DNA of 64,000 bases from Melioribacter roseus P3M-2 (lineage in GTDB: Bacteria > Bacteroidota > Ignavibacteria > Ignavibacteriales > Melioribacteraceae): assembly GCF_000279145.1 (NCBI RefSeq), contig NC_018178.1:868001-932000 (forward strand), given 5' to 3'. This document shows positions 43,688 through 52,469 of this stretch, piece after piece (position 1 is the first letter of the stretch; every line of letters begins with the position of its first letter). A program made the position numbers and the translations under genes. The notes under the pieces were generated by a model that had not been told where the DNA came from, made no database searches, and saw only the letters and a program-made list of their open reading frames with translations.

Positions 43688-44242
43688 ATGAAAAAACTAA
43701 CGCTAATATTAACCGTTTCGCTTTTATTTCTGGCTGGCTGTATGGCGCCGGGATTTCATATGATAGGGATGCACTCGTCCGATCACGAAACGGCAGCCGT
43801 CGCTCCTATTTTCAAAGAAGTTATTTATAACGAATATAAGTTCAGCGCGGAATTTTCAACCGACTTCCAAACTAATCAGTCACATTACAGCCTGGAAATT
43901 TTCAATCTTTCCTCCGAAGATTTGGTAACTGATGCCGAAGCGCGGTTTGAAGTATTAAAGATTAGCGAGCCTCAGGAAACGCTCTTTGCAAAACCGTTAT
44001 ACCCCGACGGCTTAAAAAGGTTTTCCGTCAGCCGCCCCATTGAATCGGATCGTCAAATCGTAGGGCGGTTTTTAGTATACGCCGTCGAAGGAAAACAATT
44101 AGAAACTCCGCTGGAAATTTCTTTCGATTTTGATAAAATTCATTATAAACACAATCACGTCGGGGAGAACGGAATAAGCGAATGGTGGTATATAGGCGCC
44201 GCCGGCATGGCTGTAATGATGTTTCTATGGCATATATTTTAG
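43688..44242 (+). CDS. Hypothetical lipoprotein with C-terminal helix
   Basis: A 184-residue lipoprotein (lipobox LFLAGC). The body is predicted beta-rich (residues 45-150) and ends in a short hydrophobic helix (WWYIGAAGMAVMMFLWHIF) that would anchor the C-terminus. Histidines HMIGMHSSDH follow the lipid site and IHYKHNHVGE precedes the helix, possible metal ligands. It lies 14 bp after the TPR gene in the envelope cluster. I do not recognise the family. Confidence 0.65.
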   Translation: MKKLTLILTVSLLFLAGCMAPGFHMIGMHSSDHETAAVAPIFKEVIYNEYKFSAEFSTDFQTNQSHYSLEIFNLSSEDLVTDAEARFEVLKISEPQETLFAKPLYPDGLKRFSVSRPIESDRQIVGRFLVYAVEGKQLETPLEISFDFDKIHYKHNHVGENGISEWWYIGAAGMAVMMFLWHIF

Positions 44243-44255
44243 AGCTCTTTTATCG

Positions 44256-44996
44256 ATGCAAAGCGTAAAAATCACATATTTATTACCGTTTCTATTCTTT
44301 TTCATGTTTTTTTATCAAATAGCGGCAGTCGCCCAGAACGGGTGGTCGTTTACAACGCAAGTGGAATACACAGGTATTAGAAACGGCGTTATTAACAATA
44401 CTATTCGAATAAGCGGCGCAGGCAATTGGAATATTGCGCATTCTACAGAACTAATATACGCCAGGGATAAAATCAACTCTTCAGCAAACGACGTTTTGAC
44501 GGCTCGGAATATCTTTTACAATTTCCCCGCAAGCTCATTATATGGAGACGCGGAATCCAACGGCGAAGACGAAATGAATTCCGTTACGACAGCGATTAAT
44601 TCCTATGCCAGGCTTCCTTTTGCGTTTTGCAACGAATATCGAGGCGATTATGAATATGGCTTTTCATTTACAATCCGAAAATATTTCGCTCATATGTACG
44701 GATTCGGAGGCGCCGGCTACATAATAATCAACAGCGCATCACATCCCGAATTCAACAGGGCGGCTGCATACGGAATCGGTATCGGCAAACGTTTCTACGA
44801 TAAAACAATTAACGTCTATGTTTATCTGCACGGTTATAAAGCATACGACAATTTTTTCGATAACGCGGAATTCATATCTTGGGGAATAAATTATAATTTT
44901 TCGTTACGCACGACTTTTTTCCTCTTAAGCACGCTTGAAGTAAGCGAAATCTTCTCCGAGTACTCGTTTTCATACGGTCTTAAATGGAGTTTATAA
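44256..44996 (+). CDS. Putative outer-membrane beta-barrel protein
   Basis: A 246-residue exported protein (signal ends AAVAQ) made of alternating amphipathic strands (WSFTTQVEYTGIRNGVINNT, YEYGFSFTIRKYFAHMYGFG, YSFSYGLKWSL) and ending in an aromatic-rich strand, as small outer-membrane barrels do. No specific family is recognised. It could be the outer-membrane component of the ABC/DUF2318-like cluster. Confidence 0.6.
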   Translation: MQSVKITYLLPFLFFFMFFYQIAAVAQNGWSFTTQVEYTGIRNGVINNTIRISGAGNWNIAHSTELIYARDKINSSANDVLTARNIFYNFPASSLYGDAESNGEDEMNSVTTAINSYARLPFAFCNEYRGDYEYGFSFTIRKYFAHMYGFGGAGYIIINSASHPEFNRAAAYGIGIGKRFYDKTINVYVYLHGYKAYDNFFDNAEFISWGINYNFSLRTTFFLLSTLEVSEIFSEYSFSYGLKWSL

Positions 44997-45018
44997 TAAT
45001 TACAAAAAAGGAGCGTTT

Positions 45019-45606
45019 ATGAATAAATTAAAAGTATTAATTATTTTACTGGCGCCAATATTAATAACGGCGCATGAAGGACACCAAAACAGCAAACCCG
45101 ACACCGTCACAACTGTTAACGGGGACACAATCGCAATTAACGGGAAGCCCGTTTCCGCCCTCGCCGAAAAACCTAACGCGAACGGCTCCGAAGCGGAAGA
45201 GAAAACTTTCGAGTTGGATATTAGAAAATCATTATTTTCGCACCTGCACAACAAATTAGTTCATTTTCCAATAGCCTTTTCTCTTGCCGCACTTTTACTT
45301 ATGTTTTTTTATCTAAAAGACGAGCGTTATAGACCCGCTTTGCTTGCGCTCGTATCATTGGCGTTCTTAACGGCTGTGGGAGCCTATTTTACAGGCGAAC
45401 AACAGAAAGCGGCGTTTGAAAATACAAGCCGGTGGTGGGTAGCCGATTTACACGAGCTGTTCGGAATCATTACGTCCGTAACAATATTATTTTGGTTAAT
45501 TTCTCTTTTATCCGTCAGATACAAAAAGATAACTATAATTTTATCTTTAGTCGTCGCCGCTCTGGTATTTGTAACGGGCTTTTTAGGCGGAACGTTAGCG
45601 CATTAA
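45019..45606 (+). CDS. DUF2231 membrane protein
   Basis: A 195-residue protein: signal-like start followed by HEGHQ, a ~50-residue polar stretch (DTVTTVNGDTIAINGKPVSA), then four membrane helices with the DUF2231 pattern LHNKLVHFPIAFSLAAL and DLHELFGIITSV. The conserved histidines of this family may bind heme or metal. AAAAAAGGAG precedes the ATG. Last clear member of the envelope cluster. Confidence 0.75.
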   Translation: MNKLKVLIILLAPILITAHEGHQNSKPDTVTTVNGDTIAINGKPVSALAEKPNANGSEAEEKTFELDIRKSLFSHLHNKLVHFPIAFSLAALLLMFFYLKDERYRPALLALVSLAFLTAVGAYFTGEQQKAAFENTSRWWVADLHELFGIITSVTILFWLISLLSVRYKKITIILSLVVAALVFVTGFLGGTLAH

Positions 45607-45635
45607 ACATACATTCTAATATACGACATAACCCG

Positions 45636-46004
45636 ATGGAACTAACATATAAAGACAAAAGCGAATTTCTCAGGGGCTTTTTAACGCTAATCAGAAAAGA
45701 CGGCGCCATTTGCAATTACGAGCGAAAGATGGCTTTAATAATCGGCAGACATTTCGGTTTCGCCGAGGATTTTTGTATTGAAGCGTTGGACACTCTGCTC
45801 GAAAACGAATACATTTCCGAAGCCCCTCCTGTTTTTTCCAATAGGGAAGTCGCGCGTTATTTTATAAGCGAAACATACAATATCCTTGAGCAAATACACG
45901 AGCTGAGCTTAGCGGAACTAAAATGGCTCGATTCGGTATCGCAAGCAAATCACATCGACAGGCGCAACTTCCCATTTTTGCTTCAACTGTCGGAAAATTA
46001 CTAA
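45636..46004 (+). CDS. Small hypothetical cytoplasmic protein
   Basis: A 122-residue all-helical protein, start ATG at 45636 (MELTYKDKSEFLRGFLTLIR). An upstream extension of the frame to 45432 overlaps the DUF2231 gene and is not believable. The segment RKDGAICNYERKMALIIGRH is loosely like TerB or other stress-response helical bundles, but the match is too weak to name. The ribosome site is poor. Confidence 0.55.
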   Translation: MELTYKDKSEFLRGFLTLIRKDGAICNYERKMALIIGRHFGFAEDFCIEALDTLLENEYISEAPPVFSNREVARYFISETYNILEQIHELSLAELKWLDSVSQANHIDRRNFPFLLQLSENY

Positions 46005-46054
46005 AAAGTCTGCAAACGCCGGAAAATTTATTTTTATGCGAATATCGCTTGCCT

Positions 46055-46071
46055 ATATCGATCTACGATAT
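46055..46071. promoter_or_regulatory. Inverted repeat upstream of padR
   Basis: A perfect dyad ATATCG-ATCTA-CGATAT ends 28 bp before the PadR start codon; further ATATCG and TTCGATA words flank it. PadR-type repressors commonly control their own operon, so this is a candidate operator. It does not match the common ATGT-N8-ACAT form. Confidence 0.4.
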
Positions 46072-46099
46072 TATGTTTCGATAACAAAAGGAATTTATT

Positions 46100-46411
46100 A
46101 TGGAAGACAAATTATTAAAAGATTTGTTTTTGGGTTTTATCAAAGCGCATATTCTTCATCACGCAAATAAAGAGCGAATTTATGGACAGGAGTTTAGCGA
46201 AGAGTTAAAACGACACGGCTACCACATTTCATACGGAACTTTATACCCAATATTTCACAAACTTGAAGAGCAGGGATATTTAATATCCGAAACCGAAAAT
46301 GTTAACGGGAAAATACGCCGTTATTATTCCATTACAAAAAACGGCAAAAAAATTTTAGAAAAAGCCAAACAACAGGCAAAAGAACTTGTTGACGAATTAT
46401 ACGAAATATAA
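46100..46411 (+). CDS. PadR-family transcriptional regulator
   Basis: A 103-residue winged-helix protein: IYGQEFSEELKRHGYHISYG then TLYPIFHKLEEQGYL is the recognition region, and YYSITKNGKKILEKAK the wing and dimer helix. It lacks the long C-terminal domain of PadR-s2, so it is the short PadR class that often senses small molecules or envelope stress. AAAAGGAA precedes the ATG. It is the first gene of a three-gene unit with a membrane protein and a ferredoxin, which it probably represses. Confidence 0.9.
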   Translation: MEDKLLKDLFLGFIKAHILHHANKERIYGQEFSEELKRHGYHISYGTLYPIFHKLEEQGYLISETENVNGKIRRYYSITKNGKKILEKAKQQAKELVDELYEI

Positions 46412-46423
46412 AAAGGGGGATAA

Positions 46424-47056
46424 ATGAACGCTTACAAAGCGCTCGAAATATGGACGGCTCAAACGCTGCTCGATTTAGGAATTCTTTTTTCAATTATCTC
46501 GGCTTTTCTTCATATAGGCAGACCATACTTTGAACGAATCTTATCAAGAATGACTTTGAGAGTAGCCGCCGATCTCTGGTGGTTAATCTACATTATTCTC
46601 AGAGACGGACTGCTGTTTTTTTCCGTACTCTTTATTTTCTTAAATGTGAATCTCGATTTGATGGCAGATATAAAAATCGGTTTGCCATTCGTACCGTTTG
46701 GTATGGTTGTCTTAGTAATTTCTCTAATTATAAAAGTATTCAGAAACACTGAAGATTATAATAAGCTTTCGAAAATAAATAACTACATTATAGCATTCGG
46801 AGCCTTTCTGAATTTTATTGGTTATGTGTTGGTGATGGAAGCTCCCGGAGACGAATATCCGGCAGCCAAACAGCCTTTCTGGCAAACGACGAAATCACTT
46901 CGTTCAAATCTTAATCCCGAACTTTCTACCGTAGTTTTTTACATAACCTTTGTATTGCTAATTCTAACATTTACTGCGGCGTTATATTATTTCTCCCGAC
47001 AATTTAGAAGTAATACTACTGACAAAATAAAGGGAAAAGAAAATGTACAGGCTTAA
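46424..47056 (+). CDS. Hypothetical multi-helix membrane protein
   Basis: A 210-residue protein with about five or six membrane helices (near residues 12-30, 48-70, 82-105, 120-140 and 168-192). A conserved-looking polar loop EAPGDEYPAAKQPFWQTTKS lies between the last two. The family is unknown to me. It overlaps the ferredoxin gene by 14 bp, so the two are translated together; it may be a membrane electron-transfer partner or anchor. AAAGGGGG precedes the ATG. Confidence 0.7.
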   Translation: MNAYKALEIWTAQTLLDLGILFSIISAFLHIGRPYFERILSRMTLRVAADLWWLIYIILRDGLLFFSVLFIFLNVNLDLMADIKIGLPFVPFGMVVLVISLIIKVFRNTEDYNKLSKINNYIIAFGAFLNFIGYVLVMEAPGDEYPAAKQPFWQTTKSLRSNLNPELSTVVFYITFVLLILTFTAALYYFSRQFRSNTTDKIKGKENVQA

Positions 47057-47345
47057 GTTAAACGCAAAAGACTGCATCTCCTGCGGAATATGTACGGATG
47101 TCTGTTTAACAAAAGCAATTGATATGAGAATTCACAGCGGCAAATCAATTGAAGGTAATTATTTGTCATTTCTTGAATTCAACGATAAAACCAATAAAGA
47201 ATCATTGCCTGAGAAAATGATGACATTCCCTTTCATGAAAAATTCAGAATTGTGCAACGGCTGTATGGTTTGCGTTGAGGAATGTCCTACTTCCGCAATT
47301 GCTATCGACTTACATATTAAAGCATATAATTCGTTAACTCACTGA
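47043..47345 (+). CDS. Two-[4Fe-4S] ferredoxin
   Basis: A 100-residue ferredoxin with two full cluster motifs, CISCGICTDVCLTKAI near residues 11-26 and CNGCMVCVEECPTSAI near 75-90, separated by an inserted ~45-residue linker that is longer than in classical 2[4Fe-4S] ferredoxins. It lacks a signal and is cytoplasmic. With the overlapping membrane protein it may form a small electron-transfer module under PadR control. Confidence 0.88.
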   Translation: MYRLKLNAKDCISCGICTDVCLTKAIDMRIHSGKSIEGNYLSFLEFNDKTNKESLPEKMMTFPFMKNSELCNGCMVCVEECPTSAIAIDLHIKAYNSLTH

Positions 47346-47348
47346 AAC

Positions 47349-47370
47349 GGCACTTAAATGCCTTTTTTCT
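47349..47370 (+). terminator. Terminator after ferredoxin gene
   Basis: GGCACTTAAATGCC forms a short imperfect stem followed by TTTTTTCTTATTT, just past the ferredoxin stop. The stem is weak but the T-run is long. Confidence 0.5.
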
Positions 47371-47539
47371 TATTTACGTCCGGTATTCTTCCGAGATAAT
47401 TTGATAAAAGACGCTCGACTTATCAAATAAACGCAAAATGCATAAGCTCTTATTATAGTAAGATCCTACGCCTTACAGAGGCAATTTCTTGCCGAAAAGC
47501 AATACATTCAAATGTACATTTAATTTATTCAAATAAAAA

Positions 47540-47893
47540 TTAGAATACCAGCGTTTTATCCGAATCCACTGTCCATGCGGTTAATTCTGCCATTGCGCTT
47601 ATTTGACATCCTTCAATTAAAGGAAGATTTTTTATTCCACGCGCATCGGCACAAGTGCCGCAAATTTTTACTTTTCCGCCTTTTGAAATAACGGACTTTA
47701 ACATTCTTTCAATATTGTAATAGCCATTTGGCGTAGTTTGATTTGGCAAAGCGCATGTTGCGGCGTCTGCCATCAAAAATATTCTTACTTCCGCATCTTG
47801 ATAATCTTTTTGAACTTGCATTGCAAGTCGAAGCGCATTGTATGCTTTTTCTGTTCCATATGGAGCGTCGTTGATAACGATTAAATACTTCAT
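47540..47893 (-). CDS. DsrE-family protein
   Basis: A 117-residue DsrE/DsrF-like protein (MKYLIVINDAPYGTEKAYNA; VRIFLMADAATCALPNQTTP; VKICGTCADARGI). The family handles sulfur-relay or persulfide chemistry. Two cysteines in CGTC and one in AATC are in places where family members carry sulfur. It is the last gene of the copper-ATPase unit on the minus strand, 15 bp after the methyltransferase. Confidence 0.85.
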   Translation of the reverse strand: MKYLIVINDAPYGTEKAYNALRLAMQVQKDYQDAEVRIFLMADAATCALPNQTTPNGYYNIERMLKSVISKGGKVKICGTCADARGIKNLPLIEGCQISAMAELTAWTVDSDKTLVF

Positions 47894-47908
47894 TGTTTCT
47901 CCTATGAT

Positions 47909-48476
47909 TTACTTGTATGCAATAATTCCATAATGATATGGAGGCAGCGATATTTCTTTATTAATGATTTTAAAATTTGCCTTCAACAGCCATTCAATGC
48001 ATTGAAGAGGCGTTGGACGTATCTCCAGCGATGGACCGCGCGGAGTATCCGTAGAATGGATCCAATGTATAACTCCAACTTTACCTTGTGATTTTATAAT
48101 TCGATAAGCTTCATTTAAAAGAATTAAAGGATTTTCCGCATGAAGAATATTAAAGAGCATAACATAATCAACCGAGCTATCTTCCATTCCAGTTCCTTCA
48201 TTTACAAAATCACGTTTTATTACTCTTATATTTGAAATATTTTCTGCTGTAATTCTTTCTTTCAACCGATTAATCATTTCATCATCGATATCAATAGCAT
48301 GCAAAGTACCTTTAATAATTTTTGCCGCGGGAATTGAAAAAAGTTCCGTAGCCCGAACCAAATTCAACCACGTCAAAAATTGTTTCATCTAGATGAAGCT
48401 TAGAAAGAATTAATTGCATATCAAAAAAAGATTCCCAATAGGATTCTTCCGGCATTCCGCTTTCTCTGATTTTCAT
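47909..48476 (-). pseudogene. SAM methyltransferase with a frameshift
   Basis: The start ATG (48476) opens MKIRESGMPEESYWESFFDM and runs to the SAM motif VVEFGSGYGTF, then hits a stop. The second half in another frame continues SIPAAKIIKGTLHAIDIDDE through to the C-terminus (end YGIIAYK). Removing one A from the run of six at 48337-48342 (plus strand) restores GSGYGTFSIPAAK, a perfect motif I. The whole protein would be ~188 residues. The change lies in a homopolymer, so a sequencing error and a real mutation are equally possible. It lies between the cupredoxin and DsrE genes. Confidence 0.75.
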
Positions 48477-48517
48477 CAAAGTCTTCAAACTCTCTTATAT
48501 TTAAGCAACAAAAGTAA

Positions 48518-48895
48518 CTATTTCACAATCAACTTCCCTTTAACCATTCCCATACCGCACTGAAAAACGTACTCGCCCGGTTTGTCTATTTTTAATTCAA
48601 CCGGGATGGTTTTAAATGGAGTTAAAGTCGCGCGTTTATTGAAATCGGAAAACACAACTTCTTCGGTACAGCTGGCGGTTTCTTCTCTTATGAAATTGAG
48701 TCTGATTGGTTTACCGGCTTCGAAAATTAAAACATCGGGCGTGTATCCGCCTTTTACATTTATTACGGCTTCCTGAATTCCGGATTCGCTTGCTTCAACT
48801 TTAACCGCCTTTTTCTCGGAGAACCAGAAATACCAGGCTACAAGCGCGGAAAGTCCCAAACCTCCGAAAAGTACAATTATCTGGTCGATAGTCAT
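48518..48895 (-). CDS. Membrane-anchored cupredoxin-like protein
   Basis: A 125-residue protein with an N-terminal helix (IIVLFGGLGLSALVAWYFWF) and a cupredoxin domain (GGYTPDVLIFEAGKPIRLNF; ETASCTEEVVF; GEYVFQCGMGMVKGKLIVK). The cysteine in ASCTEEV and CGMGM at the C-terminal loop are possible copper ligands, while the classical histidines are missing, as in the Cupredoxin_1 proteins found beside CopA. It lies 12 bp downstream of the CopA gene and may pass copper to or from the pump. Confidence 0.85.
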   Translation of the reverse strand: MTIDQIIVLFGGLGLSALVAWYFWFSEKKAVKVEASESGIQEAVINVKGGYTPDVLIFEAGKPIRLNFIREETASCTEEVVFSDFNKRATLTPFKTIPVELKIDKPGEYVFQCGMGMVKGKLIVK

Positions 48896-48907
48896 TTTAT
48901 TTTCTCC

Positions 48908-51595
48908 TTATAATTTTGGTCTAAATCTTCTCAGACGGTTGGCATTTGTAACCACCGTTACTGAACTGAAAGCCATTGCAGCGCCTGCTATAATAGGCGA
49001 TAACAATATACCGAAGAAAGGATAAAGCATTCCGGCAGCTATCGGTATTCCGATCCCATTATAGAAAAATGAACCGAATAAATTTTCTTTAATATTTTTC
49101 ATCGTCGCTTTCGAAAGTTGAATAGCCGTAACCACGCCTTTAAGACTTCCTTTAATAAGCGTAATATCCGAAGCTTCGATTGCAACATCAGTTCCGGTTC
49201 CAATTGCAAGACCGATATCTGCCTGCGCGAGAGCGGGCGCGTCGTTTATACCGTCGCCGACCATTGCGACTTTTTTCCCTTCGTTCTGAAGTTTCTGAAC
49301 ATTAAAAGCTTTGTCTTCCGGCAGAACTTCCGCAAGCACTCTGTCGATACCGACCTGTCGCGCAATAGCGTTAGCCGTTCGACTGTTGTCGCCGGTTATC
49401 ATCACAACTTCAAGTCCCATCTTTTTCAATTGAGCAATAGCTTCTTTAGAATCTTTTTTAATTACGTCGGCTACGGCTACGATTCCGGCTGCTTTATTGT
49501 CAATTGCGACATACATCGGAGTTTTGCCTTCGTCAGCCAGGCTTTCGCTTACGGATTGCAGATCGCCCAGATCGATATTGAATTTCATCATTAATTTCAG
49601 ATTGCCCAAAAGAACTTTTCTTCCGTTAATCTCCGCTTCGATGCCATGCCCGGGAATAGCATTAAAGTTTTTCGGATCGTACAATTCAAGATTTTTATCC
49701 GCTGCGCCTTTGACAATCGCTTCCGCAAGCGGATGCTCCGAAGCTTTTTCGGCGCTGGCGCTCAACGCAAGAACGGTATTTTTGTCAAAGCCGTTAACGG
49801 CGATTACATCAGTTAACGAAGGCTTTCCTTCGGTTATTGTTCCGGTTTTATCGAGAACAATCGTATCGAGTTTTTGAGCTGTTTCCAACGCTTCGCCGCT
49901 TCTGATCAATATTCCGTTTTCCGCGCCTTTACCTACTCCAACCATGAGCGATATAGGCGTTGCCAATCCCAGAGCGCAAGGGCATGCAATTACAAGAACA
50001 GTTACAAATACAATCAAAGCGTAGACTAATTGAGGCTCGGGACCGAAGATATACCAGACGACAAAAGATAAAATTGCCAGTATAATTACCGCCGGCACAA
50101 AATAGCCCGATACCTGATCGACTATTCTTTGTATAGGAGCTTTAGAACTCTGTGCCTGTTCGACCATCTGAATTATTTGAGCAAGCGCCGTATCCTTTCC
50201 AACTTTTGTAGCTTTGAATTTGAACGAGCCTGTTTTGTTGATTGTAGCGCCTATAACTTCGTCGCCCGCATGTTTTTCCACGGGAATCGGCTCGCCGGTA
50301 ATCATCGATTCGTCAATTGAAGAAGAGCCTTCAATAACAATACCGTCGACAGGAATTTTCTCTCCCGGTCTTACGATTATTATGTCGTCCAGAACTACTT
50401 CTTCAACGGGAGTATCGACTTCTTTGCCTTCTCTAATAACCCGCGCTGTTTTTGCCTGAAGACCGATTAATTTTTTTATGGCTTCGGAGCTTTTTCCTTT
50501 AGCTTTAATTTCAAGCGCCATTCCAAGCACAACCAGAGCCACAACCACAAAGACGACGTCATAGAATTGATCGGCCAATTCCGCTTTGGGAAAGAGAGAA
50601 GGGAAATAAGTAGCTATTGTAGAATAAATCCACGCGGCGGAAATTCCGATTGCAATCAATGTATGCATATTTGCAGATCGATTTTTAAAAGCCGACCAGG
50701 CTCCGGTAAAAAATTGAGAACCCGACCAGAACATAACCGGCAAAGCAAGCAAGCCCATCGCCATCCATATGTAACGCAGAGTTTCGCTTCCGCGCTGAAA
50801 TTCGGCCGGCAATCCCCACAGAGTAGGATAACTAAAAAACACAACCGGGATTGCCAGTATGCCTGCGAATATGAATTTTTTCATTAACGTTTTATATTCT
50901 TTTTCGCGGGCAATCTGATTTTCGTCAACCGGTTCTCCTTCTTTAGCCTTATCCGGTTTTACCCCTGCGGTATCGAACGTTTCATATCCTAATTTTTCTA
51001 TTACCTTCTTAATGTCCGAGACATTAATCATTCCTGGTATATAATTTATAACCGCCGATTCGGTCGCAAGGTCGACGCTTGCCGAGATTACGCCTTTTGT
51101 TTCATTCAACTCTTTTTCAATTTTAGTGACGCACGAAGCGCAATGCATTCCGCCGATTCCCAACTTAAGTACGGAGCGGCCTGTTTTATATCCCGCTTTT
51201 TTGATCGCTTCGATTATATCGTCCGTTTTTACGCTTTCAGAATCGTAATCGACGTATGCAGTAGCGGTAGCGTAATTTACTACCGCCGATTTAACGCCGG
51301 GGAGTTTTTTAACCTCTTTTTCGATTGTAAGGGCGCAGGTCGAGCAATGCATATCAACGATTGGAAGTTGCGCTTTTTGAAGTCCGTATAACGTAGATCT
51401 GTACGAAGGCCCGTCGTCTTCGGATTTATTTATATAAGACTCCGGGTTAAGAGCAAACTTTTGCCGGCAATCTTCCGAACAAAACTCAAATATTTTTCCA
51501 CTTAATTCCAGGTAAAACTGCGAAGGGCTTTTAACCTGCATTCCGCAAACGGGGTCGTAAGCAATATTTTTTTTCGTGTTTCGAGAGCTTTCCAT
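48908..51595 (-). CDS. copA: CopA-type copper P-type ATPase with YHS domain
   Basis: An 895-residue P1B-type ATPase that exports Cu+ from the cytoplasm. Order: YHS domain (residues 12-57, DPVCGMQV and FCSEDC), two heavy-metal-associated domains with MHCSTC (Cys84, Cys87) and MHCASC (Cys152, Cys155), then eight membrane helices with the CPC motif in [12 protein letters not shown], phosphorylation site DKTGT, TGE-type loop ITGEPIPV and [10 protein letters not shown]. All catalytic residues are present. The fused N-terminal YHS domain is less usual. It is the third gene of a unit that begins with the Met-rich protein. Confidence 0.95.
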   Translation of the reverse strand: MESSRNTKKNIAYDPVCGMQVKSPSQFYLELSGKIFEFCSEDCRQKFALNPESYINKSEDDGPSYRSTLYGLQKAQLPIVDMHCSTCALTIEKEVKKLPGVKSAVVNYATATAYVDYDSESVKTDDIIEAIKKAGYKTGRSVLKLGIGGMHCASCVTKIEKELNETKGVISASVDLATESAVINYIPGMINVSDIKKVIEKLGYETFDTAGVKPDKAKEGEPVDENQIAREKEYKTLMKKFIFAGILAIPVVFFSYPTLWGLPAEFQRGSETLRYIWMAMGLLALPVMFWSGSQFFTGAWSAFKNRSANMHTLIAIGISAAWIYSTIATYFPSLFPKAELADQFYDVVFVVVALVVLGMALEIKAKGKSSEAIKKLIGLQAKTARVIREGKEVDTPVEEVVLDDIIIVRPGEKIPVDGIVIEGSSSIDESMITGEPIPVEKHAGDEVIGATINKTGSFKFKATKVGKDTALAQIIQMVEQAQSSKAPIQRIVDQVSGYFVPAVIILAILSFVVWYIFGPEPQLVYALIVFVTVLVIACPCALGLATPISLMVGVGKGAENGILIRSGEALETAQKLDTIVLDKTGTITEGKPSLTDVIAVNGFDKNTVLALSASAEKASEHPLAEAIVKGAADKNLELYDPKNFNAIPGHGIEAEINGRKVLLGNLKLMMKFNIDLGDLQSVSESLADEGKTPMYVAIDNKAAGIVAVADVIKKDSKEAIAQLKKMGLEVVMITGDNSRTANAIARQVGIDRVLAEVLPEDKAFNVQKLQNEGKKVAMVGDGINDAPALAQADIGLAIGTGTDVAIEASDITLIKGSLKGVVTAIQLSKATMKNIKENLFGSFFYNGIGIPIAAGMLYPFFGILLSPIIAGAAMAFSSVTVVTNANRLRRFRPKL

Positions 51596-51619
51596 TTCGT
51601 TGCCTCTACTAAAATAGTT

Positions 51620-51838
51620 TTAGGAAATATCTTTTTTAATGCGTTCGTATTCTTCTTTCGAAATTTCTCCCTTAGCGTAACGTTTTTTCAGTATTTCAAG
51701 GGGCGTTTCTTTAGGATAAACATTTTCCGACTGTTTTTGGTTGGTAGTTTTAATTATCAAATAAACAATAATCGCAATGACAATCAGCCAGAATATCCAT
51801 CCAAATCCCATCCATCCAAATCCCATATCGTGAAACAT
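51620..51838 (-). CDS. Small SHOCT-domain membrane protein
   Basis: A 72-residue protein: a Trp/Gly/Met-rich start (MFHDMGFGWMGFGWIFWLIV) forming one membrane helix, then a SHOCT motif at the C-terminus (PLEILKKRYAKGEISKEEYE). Such proteins are common beside copper ATPases. It lies between the Met-rich protein and CopA, in one operon. Confidence 0.85.
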   Translation of the reverse strand: MFHDMGFGWMGFGWIFWLIVIAIIVYLIIKTTNQKQSENVYPKETPLEILKKRYAKGEISKEEYERIKKDIS

Positions 51839-51852
51839 GACAGTCTCCTTAA

Positions 51853-52251
51853 TTATTTTTTGTGGTGTTTTTCGTGTTCGGATTCATTCATAACTTTTGT
51901 CGAATCCGATTTCATCATATCGTGATTCATCATTTTGTCTCCCATCATGCCCTTATCGCCGCGCATCATTTTCATCATCATCATATGCATGTCGGGGTTA
52001 TCCATCATCATCTTACACATCTGCATCATGCCGGTGGAATCGCTTTTTACGTGTTCCATCATTTTCTGCATCATCATGCCTCTCATGTGTTCGTCCGATG
52101 CGATTTTATCCATACATTCCTGCATGTTTTTGTCCTGCATCATCATGTGATCTGTTTTTTTCTCTGCAGGTTTTTCCTGCGCATATAGCGCGATTGAAAA
52201 GATCATAACCGTTACGGTTACCACGGCGAAAGAAATTCTTTTTGTTAACAT
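51853..52251 (-). CDS. Met/His-rich periplasmic copper-binding protein
   Basis: A 132-residue protein with a Sec signal (IFSIALYAQ) and an extreme methionine content: about 30 Met in the mature part, in runs such as KMMMDNPDMHMMMMKMM, plus a histidine-rich tail (SEHEKHHKK). Met-rich sequences bind Cu+ and Ag+ in the periplasm. It is the first gene of the copper-ATPase unit, right behind the sigma-54-type promoter at 52290-52305. No fold is recognised; it is probably a metal sponge. Confidence 0.8.
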   Translation of the reverse strand: MLTKRISFAVVTVTVMIFSIALYAQEKPAEKKTDHMMMQDKNMQECMDKIASDEHMRGMMMQKMMEHVKSDSTGMMQMCKMMMDNPDMHMMMMKMMRGDKGMMGDKMMNHDMMKSDSTKVMNESEHEKHHKK

Positions 52252-52289
52252 TTTTTACTCCTTTTGTTTTAATTTAGTTTATGCACAAG

Positions 52290-52305
52290 TTGCAAAAACC
52301 CTGCC
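52290..52305 (-). promoter_or_regulatory. Sigma-54-type promoter of the copA unit
   Basis: On the minus strand the sequence TGGCAGGGTTTTTGCA has GG (52304-52303) and GC (52293-52292) exactly 10 bp apart; it fits TGGCAC-N5-TTGCA with one mismatch. The predicted start is near 52281, 30 bp before the ATG of the Met-rich gene. Confidence 0.65.
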
Positions 52306-52365
52306 ATAATTTTTTGTTTGATTTTCATCGGAAATCAACGATTTAACAAACTATTAATTAACAAT

Positions 52366-52394
52366 TTTAAAAAATATTTAGCTTTCTTAAATTC
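52366..52394. promoter_or_regulatory. Putative activator site (UAS) of the copA unit
   Basis: TTTTAAAAAATATTTAG followed by CTTTCTTAAATT resembles the palindrome at 31116-31142 base for base over most of its length. Its centre is about 99 bp upstream of the predicted start, one helical turn further than in the other two good cases. Confidence 0.5.
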
Positions 52395-52469
52395 AACGCT
52401 ATAGATTTCCATGTGCATGCTTTCCGCGCCTTTTTGTCGAAGTATTTTGTACGCGCCAAATTCACATCT

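Noticed and set aside
51862-52188. His-rich plus-strand frame that could look like a metal-binding protein
   Set aside because: It is the reverse complement of ATG-rich Met codons (CAT = His). The minus-strand Met-rich gene has the signal peptide and ribosome site.
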